Shown: piece by piece, positions 30,840 to 36,784 of the stretch | Layout: each line of letters starts with the position of its first letter | Numbering within the stretch: the first letter of the stretch is position 1 | NCBI GenBank assembly: GCA_002395225.1 | Contig: DGWH01000131.1 | Span: 32,832 to 69,615 of the forward strand | Origin: Christensenella sp. UBA4263 | GTDB lineage: Bacteria > Bacillota > Clostridia > Christensenellales > Aristaeellaceae | Direction of reading: 5' to 3' | DNA: 36,784 nt | Notes under the pieces: model-generated | The model's database searches: none | What the model was told of the DNA's origin: nothing | The model's input: only the letters and a program-made list of their open reading frames with translations | Made by a program: the position numbers and the translations under genes

Positions 30840-31871
30840 TCACTGCTGAATCCGGGACAGGTACAGATCGAAATAATCCGTCTTATCCACATCATTGACC
30901 AGTGTCACATTATAGTTGTAGTCGTTGGACACCACATCATACGTAAAACCCTGCTGATAGAAAATCACCTGGGCATAGGTCTCACCCTGTTCCGTGATAC
31001 AGCTGCCGTGGCAGGGAAGTGTCCGGTTGACAAAGCCCTCCTCTACCAGGCACATCATCGCCGTGCTGTCACAGTTCATCACCCGACCAACAGCGCCGTT
31101 CTGTGCATAAAACTTCCGGATCCGGGTGAAGGAATCCGCCACAAATTGCCCGATTTCCCCCGAGGCGCTCAGTTTCTCAAACTGTTCATCTGTCCACTGC
31201 GCCTCTTCGCTGCACATATCCAGCCCGATCACGGTCATCGGCAGACCAAAATCCAGCAGTTTTTTATACGCCGGCGCATCCGCGTATACATTGAATTCCG
31301 CCACCGGTGAAGCGTTTCCGGGCCCCAGGCCCGCCGAACCAAGGGACCAGATTCGTTTCACCTGTTTCATCGTCTCCGGATCCTTGTCCATAGCCAGTGC
31401 GATATTCGTCGCCGGTCCCAGAATAACAATCTCGACCTCCCCCGGATTTTCCCGTACCGACCGCAGGATAAAGTCGACCGCATTTTCCTCCTGTGCCAAA
31501 CCGTGGGAATGGATCAGGTCCATGTCCCCCATTCCATCACTTCCGAATATGCTGGACGCATTGATTTTTACCTCACTGAAATTCTCACTGGCCCCTTTGT
31601 AAACCGATGCATGGCATTCCGCGATTTCCAGTGCTGCCAGGGCGTTGCGGGTTCCCTGTTCCAGGTCGACATTGCCTGCCAGTACCGTAACGCCCAGAAT
31701 ATCCAGTTCAGGACTCTTTGCCGCCAGAATCAATGCCGAGGCATCATCCGCGCCGGCATCCGTATCTATAATCACCTTCCGTACCGGCATTGACGATGTT
31801 TTTTCCCCTGCTGCGGAAACACAAAAGAGCGCCATGACAAGCTCCAGAAGCAGACAGGACATTTTTCTCAT
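30840..31871 (-). CDS. Exported nucleoside hydrolase
   Basis: A 343-residue inosine/uridine-preferring nucleoside hydrolase family protein with a signal peptide (LLLELVMALFCVSAA, near 6-20). The calcium and ribose site is seen as IIDTDAGADDASA; ILGPATNIALAM, AEFNVYADAPAY and NCDSTAMMCL follow. In the last motif the Asp is kept but the His usual before it (HDP) is replaced by Cys, which may change activity or base preference. The start is uncertain: ATG at 31871 lies 14 bases after GGGAG, and a TTG at 31877 has better spacing (8). It would split nucleosides outside the cell. Its own promoter is upstream, and no clear terminator follows before the redox operon. Confidence 0.88.
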   Translation of the reverse strand: MRKMSCLLLELVMALFCVSAAGEKTSSMPVRKVIIDTDAGADDASALILAAKSPELDILGVTVLAGNVDLEQGTRNALAALEIAECHASVYKGASENFSEVKINASSIFGSDGMGDMDLIHSHGLAQEENAVDFILRSVRENPGEVEIVILGPATNIALAMDKDPETMKQVKRIWSLGSAGLGPGNASPVAEFNVYADAPAYKKLLDFGLPMTVIGLDMCSEEAQWTDEQFEKLSASGEIGQFVADSFTRIRKFYAQNGAVGRVMNCDSTAMMCLVEEGFVNRTLPCHGSCITEQGETYAQVIFYQQGFTYDVVSNDYNYNVTLVNDVDKTDYFDLYLSRIQQ

Positions 31872-32027
31872 AAACAATCTCTTTTCTCCCTTTATTCCTT
31901 TTCCGAATTCCATCTCCATGATCCTGATTCATATGGGATGCAATCGCTGTTCAGCCAATGAGTTCCATCCGCTTTGCAGTTTCTTTTGCTTTCTGCGAAA
32001 GGAATCGACTCCATTCAAGCCCCGCCT

Positions 32028-32056
32028 ATTATAGAGAAACCTCTTCCCAAATTCAA
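32028..32056 (-). promoter_or_regulatory. Promoter of the nucleoside hydrolase gene
   Basis: On the minus strand TTGAAT (32051-32056) and TATAAT (32028-32033) are separated by 17 bases. The transcript would start near 32021, giving a leader of about 150 bases. Confidence 0.8.
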
Positions 32057-32215
32057 ATCCTGATTTCAAGCTTTCAAGACATCCTTTCTGTTTTCCGAAT
32101 CATCCCCTTCTTCTCACGGTTTTTCAGAATTTCTCCGGTTTTCACTTTCCCGCCAAGCCGCCTGTTTCCCAAAGCAGTTCTTCACCGACCGGAAAAAATG
32201 TGCCTGCAGTGTCTC

Positions 32216-32254
32216 GCCGTACAAAGAATAAATGTGTACGGCCACTTTATTCTT
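32216..32254. promoter_or_regulatory. Two interlocked inverted repeats between divergent promoters
   Basis: GCCGTACA (32216-32223) pairs with TGTACGGC (32235-32242), and AAGAATAAA (32224-32232) pairs with TTTATTCTT (32246-32254). The two perfect pairs overlap, so only one hairpin can form at a time, or a pseudoknot if some pairs open. The block lies between two divergent promoters and is probably a DNA site or a folded leader from an unseen promoter. Confidence 0.6.
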
Positions 32255-32273
32255 CGATCGCCGCTCCAACCGC

Positions 32274-32303
32274 TTTTCATTCATATCTGTTATTCTGTAT
32301 AAT
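32274..32303 (+). promoter_or_regulatory. Promoter of the large surface protein gene
   Basis: TATAAT at 32298-32303 has a weak -35 (TTTTCA, 32274-32279) at 18 bases. The leader to the GTG start is about 140 bases and holds no clear terminator. Confidence 0.6.
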
Positions 32304-32451
32304 GATTTTGTATATGGATATGACTGCTTCTGGACTGGATGAATTGCTGTGTGTCCACTGATTATCGGACCCCTGCAGCTGCCGGGCGTTAGTGTGCACA
32401 GGCAGTCATCTTTTCCAGAGAAAGATTAACATCATGGAAGGAGCAACTATC

Positions 32452-35400
32452 GTGAAGAACCTATCTAGAATTCTCTCCGGATTCCTCATTTTTGCCATGT
32501 TCCTGTGCATGGTTCCCGGTTATATGGGACCCACCTTTTCACCTGCTTATGCAGAGGTGTTTACAGGTGAGTTTGAAGGATTCACGTATTATTTCGATGA
32601 TGAAACCGGCACGCTGGTCATTGACGGCGAGGGCCCTATGCCCAGCTTTGAGGGGCGTATGGCACCATGGAGTGTCTATTCGGATAAGGTTGCACATGTC
32701 ATACTGAACGAGGGCATAACCTCTGTTTCAGCGAATGCATTCACCAATTTCACCCGAATGGAAAAGGTAACGCTTCCTGAGACCATTGCAGCCGTGGATT
32801 CTGCCGCATTCACCGGATGCGCGCAGATCAAATCAGTCGAATATACAGGTGAGCCGGCGAAGCTGCAGGAGATTCTGGCTGTCAGTCAGGTGGCAGAAAT
32901 CGCTGCGATTCCAGTTACCGCTGTATCCGCCAGTGCCATTACCGAAAAAATCGGCGAACTTACAGAAAAAGCAGCGGCAGCAGCTGCCGCCGCACCCGAG
33001 GCTGTCAGGCCCATTCCTGTCACAAACAGGGCCGATACGGACCGTGGCGCATCCAATGACAGAACCGCGCCTTCTGCTCCTTCCGCGCCTTCCTCTCCGA
33101 GCCAGGAACTGAATGACGGCTCATCCAATGATGCTCCTGCGCCTTCCGAGCCGAACCAGGGACAGCCAGAGATGCCGCAGGCAAAAAACGGTATCTTTTA
33201 CTCAGTTGATAACAACCGTGTATCCATCACGATCGAAAAGTATGAAGGTGGAAAACTTGTTTCATCCGAGAAGTATTATGAGGGCTTTATAAAATCAACC
33301 ACATACAAGTATGACGGCGATAAACTGCTTTCAGAATTCACGACGGATGGCACGGATTCTACAACAACTACAGTGTATGAATATGATGGTGACAGGGTTA
33401 TTCGAACCAGATCTTTATACAAGCCCTATTATGGTGACACCGTGTCTGAGACAATAACAGATTTCCAGTACGAAGGGAATAAACGTATCGAAACAGAAAT
33501 AAACAAAGGCAGAAAAAATGGGATAACATATGTCAGACACTATGACGGGGACCAGCTGGTTCTTGAAGAGTCTTATAGTTCATCCGGCGGAACTCTGAGG
33601 AATCGTACAACAACGAATGTCAATGGATCTGTGACAACGAGTGTTAAAGAAGTTTTTGACAGCGACGGGTCAGTAAAATCTAAGGAAACGACTGAAAAAA
33701 CATTCGATGAAAATGGCAGAATCCTTCAGAAAACAACGACTGATAACAAGAATGGGAAGACACAGACCACTGTTGAAAAGTACACCTATCAGTTAGATGG
33801 GAACAAAGTGATTGCCTGTGAAACGAAGAATGACCACAGCGAGAATACAATCAGATTCTCCTATACATATGATGGTGACATGATCACCGGATTAAAATAC
33901 ACATATGTAAACTCAGATGGTTCTTCTTCTCCCCGAACTCATGAAGCTTCCTTTTCCTATACAGAAGGGATGCTTAATCGATATGCCTTGCGTACTGATG
34001 ATCATACGAGTGAGTATACGATCGGCAGGACGAATGGAGTGATTTCATCAGTTAATTCCCAGAATAAAGAAGATGGAAAGCTTTTATCAAACACGAATGT
34101 AAAATTTGACAATCAGCAGATTGTATCAAGCGAAGAGTCATATTACAATACCGATGGACAGATCAACTCACAAGTTCTTCATAACTATAAGTACAATGAC
34201 GACGGATCACTGGCAGCTAGGAAAATCAGGAACCAGAATGGTGAAAACGTTATAACATATGATACGACATATGTCGGAGATAAGAAAACTACATACATCA
34301 GAGATGAGGACAATGGTGTACTGGTTAATGAATCAGAATCAGTTACTGTTAATGGCATGAATGTCAGTTACTGGGATATCCGCTATGGAAGTAAAGGAAA
34401 AACAATTCTTACTCAAGAATATGATGAAAAAGGCCGATACCTAGGAGGAAAATCCGAAACATATAATAACGATAATGTTAGAACCCATTCGGATGTTGAA
34501 ACTTATACCTATACGGATAACGGAAGAAGAATCGTAAGAAACAGCGTAGAATATGACGAAACTGGCAAGCAGAAATCTGCAGAATCGAACGAATCATTCT
34601 ACACGGATGTACAACAGTTGAGCGGCAAGACAACATATTACGACGCCAACAATGCAGTTCTTTCTTCAAAGATTGACGAATATGAGTACTATGAGGCAGG
34701 TCAGCAGTCCCGACATAAGCAAACGAAATATGATTCTGCGGGGAATATTCTTTCTCTAAGCGATAGAACGTATGCAGAAAACGGAAGTATGATTAAAGAG
34801 CATCGGATCAGCGCAGAACTTAATCAGGAAAAAACGGAAACTGAAACCTTATATGAGAATGGAAAAACAAAGAACAGCAAGACTACATATTATGACGCAA
34901 ATAATGCAGTCCAGTCTTCAGAGATTTATGAATACGAGTACTATAACCAGGAAACGCATCAAAAGTCTCGAGATATATATACGAAATATGATTCTGCGGG
35001 GAATATTCTTTCTATAAGCGATAGGACGTATGCAGAAAACGGAAATACGATTAAAGAGCTTCAGATTAACGCAAATAATCAGCAGGAAAAAACAGAAACT
35101 GAAATCCTCTATGGTGATAATAATGCAGTAACAAAATGGACTCACAGAAGCTATAATGGCAATACGCTTGTTTCTTTGGATGAAGCTTTCTATCGTGATG
35201 GTAATGTGGTTGGTCAAAGAAGTACACATTATGACGCTGATGGAAATATTGATAACACTACTGATAAGACCAATACTTATAATGAGCTTGGAGAAGTCAC
35301 ATCTTATACAATAAATAGCTATGACGGCACAAGAACAAAAATATCGACAAGTACAAGAACCTTCAATGCAGATCAAACCAGTACTCAAGTAACAGAGACA

Positions 35401-36784
35401 TATAACCCTGCCGGAATAATGACAGAGAAAATATCGACGATACTTGATGCAGATTCGAACAATATTGAGCAAGTGACAGAAACATACGATAATGGTGCCA
35501 CGGAGCCGTCGACTGTTCATAAATATATCCACCGTACAGACGGAACTCTATCTTCAACCGAGGAAAAGATATTTAATGAAGATCGTTCCTATTCTGTATC
35601 AATAACAAATTATGACGAAAATGGTCAGCCCTCTGACACATCAACCAAAAATTATAACAGTGACGGCACGGAAAAGACGGAGCCAATTGAACAGTCCCAG
35701 CCGCTAACTACAAACGCAAACAGCGTTAAGATGCTTACGGCAGGCATCCGTCCGCAGTTGACTCACAATCTGGATCTTGATTCTGCGACAGATAATAATC
35801 TGCCTCCCATCGTTCAGGAACAGTCCGACATCCCGAATACGGTAACAGATGGATCAGGAATTCTCAATGGGGCCCCCAGTGCTGGAACAATGCAGCTCAG
35901 CAGTCTTCCGACAGCAGCTGCAATTCCACAGGCCGACAATATTCCTGCAGCAAGCACGTCTCAGCAGCCTGATAATGTTCCTGCGGCAGATGTAACGCCA
36001 CAGCTTAACTACACACCTTATGATGCCCCGGTAACGATGAAGACGACAAAAGGTGACGTCAATGTACGCAAGAGCCCGGATACATCATCTGATTTGTTAG
36101 GACCAAAAAAGACGAAAGATGAAATAGTGAAGGTTGTCGGCGAGACGGCAGATGGCTGGTATGTACTTGAAAACAATGGCTATATCAAGGCGGAGTTCCT
36201 TAATAAAGTCAATATCACGGAATACGACACTCCAATGACACTGAATGTGTCAGCGGATAATGTATTCATCCGAAAAGGCCCGGGTCAGTCTTTTGATTCC
36301 CAGGACAAGGTGAACACCGGTACTACGGTGAGTGTTGTCAGTTACAGCGATGATGGCTGGTATAAACTGAGCAACGGCGGATATATTTACCAGGATTTTG
36401 TGACAGATCAGCCGCTTTCAACTGGCATATCATCCGGAACAAGTGTTCCTCAGGAGACTGTCACAACCTCCACTGTCGGATCAGATTACACTGATGTGGC
36501 GATGTTCCAAGTCCCCGTGTATCTGAAAGTGTCTGCCGAGACAGCAGATATTCTTACAGGCCCCGCAAGCGGATACGCCGTTGTAAGGACACTGCAAAAA
36601 GGCGAAAAACTGACCGCATATGGCAGACTGGCCGACTGGTATCTGATCGATCAGACGAATTATCACTTTGTGAATGAGAAACTGGTTGAACATGATATCA
36701 ATAGTGAGACAGAAGAGAACAAGAATACGGATCTTGAAGAAGAAAGCAAGACCGAAGGAAATCAGACACAAGAAAAGGATGACA
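32452..36784 (+). CDS. Large secreted protein with BspA-type LRR, YD-like repeats and SH3 domains (runs off the window)
   Basis: At least 1444 residues; no stop before the window ends. The GTG at 32452 has GGAAGGAG eight bases upstream; an ATG six codons earlier has no such site. A signal peptide ends at SPAYA (about residue 31). Residues about 34-140 form a BspA-like leucine-rich unit (GTLVIDGEGPMPSF, LNEGITSVSANAFTNF, LPETIAAVDSAAFTGC). An Ala- and Pro-Ser-rich linker (about 145-240) follows. About 245-1090 hold dozens of YD-like units (YKYDGDKLL, YTYDGDMITG, KYDSAGNILS). Three bacterial SH3 domains lie near 1197-1255, 1263-1325 and 1353-1412 (VNVRKSPDTSSDLLG, VFIRKGPGQSFD, ADILTGPASGY). 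A very acidic tail begins at the edge. It is AT-richer than its neighbours. Role: cell-surface or matrix adhesion is likely, not proven. Confidence 0.88.
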   Translation, partial: MKNLSRILSGFLIFAMFLCMVPGYMGPTFSPAYAEVFTGEFEGFTYYFDDETGTLVIDGEGPMPSFEGRMAPWSVYSDKVAHVILNEGITSVSANAFTNFTRMEKVTLPETIAAVDSAAFTGCAQIKSVEYTGEPAKLQEILAVSQVAEIAAIPVTAVSASAITEKIGELTEKAAAAAAAAPEAVRPIPVTNRADTDRGASNDRTAPSAPSAPSSPSQELNDGSSNDAPAPSEPNQGQPEMPQAKNGIFYSVDNNRVSITIEKYEGGKLVSSEKYYEGFIKSTTYKYDGDKLLSEFTTDGTDSTTTTVYEYDGDRVIRTRSLYKPYYGDTVSETITDFQYEGNKRIETEINKGRKNGITYVRHYDGDQLVLEESYSSSGGTLRNRTTTNVNGSVTTSVKEVFDSDGSVKSKETTEKTFDENGRILQKTTTDNKNGKTQTTVEKYTYQLDGNKVIACETKNDHSENTIRFSYTYDGDMITGLKYTYVNSDGSSSPRTHEASFSYTEGMLNRYALRTDDHTSEYTIGRTNGVISSVNSQNKEDGKLLSNTNVKFDNQQIVSSEESYYNTDGQINSQVLHNYKYNDDGSLAARKIRNQNGENVITYDTTYVGDKKTTYIRDEDNGVLVNESESVTVNGMNVSYWDIRYGSKGKTILTQEYDEKGRYLGGKSETYNNDNVRTHSDVETYTYTDNGRRIVRNSVEYDETGKQKSAESNESFYTDVQQLSGKTTYYDANNAVLSSKIDEYEYYEAGQQSRHKQTKYDSAGNILSLSDRTYAENGSMIKEHRISAELNQEKTETETLYENGKTKNSKTTYYDANNAVQSSEIYEYEYYNQETHQKSRDIYTKYDSAGNILSISDRTYAENGNTIKELQINANNQQEKTETEILYGDNNAVTKWTHRSYNGNTLVSLDEAFYRDGNVVGQRSTHYDADGNIDNTTDKTNTYNELGEVTSYTINSYDGTRTKISTSTRTFNADQTSTQVTETYNPAGIMTEKISTILDADSNNIEQVTETYDNGATEPSTVHKYIHRTDGTLSSTEEKIFNEDRSYSVSITNYDENGQPSDTSTKNYNSDGTEKTEPIEQSQPLTTNANSVKMLTAGIRPQLTHNLDLDSATDNNLPPIVQEQSDIPNTVTDGSGILNGAPSAGTMQLSSLPTAAAIPQADNIPAASTSQQPDNVPAADVTPQLNYTPYDAPVTMKTTKGDVNVRKSPDTSSDLLGPKKTKDEIVKVVGETADGWYVLENNGYIKAEFLNKVNITEYDTPMTLNVSADNVFIRKGPGQSFDSQDKVNTGTTVSVVSYSDDGWYKLSNGGYIYQDFVTDQPLSTGISSGTSVPQETVTTSTVGSDYTDVAMFQVPVYLKVSAETADILTGPASGYAVVRTLQKGEKLTAYGRLADWYLIDQTNYHFVNEKLVEHDINSETEENKNTDLEEESKTEGNQTQEKDD
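34627..35109 (+). repeat. 252-bp tandem duplication inside the surface protein gene
   Basis: The unit starting at 34627 recurs at 34879, 84 codons later. Both encode KTTYYDANNAV, EYEYY, TKYDSAGNILS and DRTYAENG. Long stretches are identical at DNA level (for example around GATTCTGCGGGGAATATTCT), so the duplication is recent compared with the other repeats. Confidence 0.85.

Noticed and set aside
32216..32254. Calling the interlocked repeats a known riboswitch
   Set aside because: They match no riboswitch class I know, and no promoter was found that would transcribe them into either flanking gene.

Overview
The window looks like a chromosomal segment of a Gram-positive anaerobe of the Bacillota, most likely class Clostridia from a gut or rumen habitat. 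The reasons are strong GGAGG-type ribosome sites, GTG and TTG starts, short Sec signal peptides ending in A-x-A, a YesM/YesN-type two-component pair with an LplB/YtcP-type sugar importer, and many flavin and aldo-keto reductases. The genus cannot be fixed from the sequence. No rRNA, tRNA or CRISPR array was seen.

Region 1 (1-10.7 kb, all minus strand) is a regulated uptake and catabolism island. In transcription order it holds a YesM-type sensor kinase, an Old Yellow Enzyme-type reductase that keeps an Fe-S motif but lacks FAD/NAD domains, a terminator, a new promoter, two ABC permeases, a solute-binding protein, a YesN-type response regulator, another terminator, and a secreted subtype-B tannase-like esterase. 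Together these suggest sensing and import of a small plant-derived ester or glycoside, with esterase and reductase steps. The substrate is not determined.

Region 2 (11.1-16.2 kb) holds an ATPase fused to a PD-(D/E)XK-like domain, behind a perfect 26-bp palindrome, and a 1026-residue hybrid histidine kinase with two receiver domains.

Region 3 (16.2-22.2 kb) is a scrap yard. It contains a truncated cupin tail, a beheaded AlbA/HATPase regulator, an AraC tail, a decayed copy of the kinase's last receiver domain, a two-gene insertion sequence (DDE transposase with AT-hooks plus a convergent accessory gene) and one unknown gene. Three copies of one terminator hairpin mark the joints. The layout suggests that the hybrid kinase and the cupin gene at 22.2 kb were once neighbours.

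Region 4 (22.2-32 kb, minus strand) is the most interesting part. It is a probable redox operon driven by one strong promoter with two identical 13-bp operators. Genes run aldo/keto reductase, aldo/keto reductase, flavin reductase, exported DUF362 protein (frameshifted), ArsP-type permease, exported flavodoxin, a DUF4405 membrane cytochrome-like / SUMF1 / flavodoxin fusion, and a carboxymuconolactone decarboxylase-cupin protein. Predicted topology puts both flavodoxin domains outside the membrane, which suggests an extracytoplasmic flavin electron-transfer system. An exported nucleoside hydrolase lies just upstream.

Region 5 (32.4 kb to the end) is the start of a very large secreted protein with a BspA-type leucine-rich segment, YD-like repeats and three SH3 domains; it runs off the window.

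A family of about eight short palindromic intergenic repeats, all in the same orientation, is scattered through regions 1, 3 and 4.
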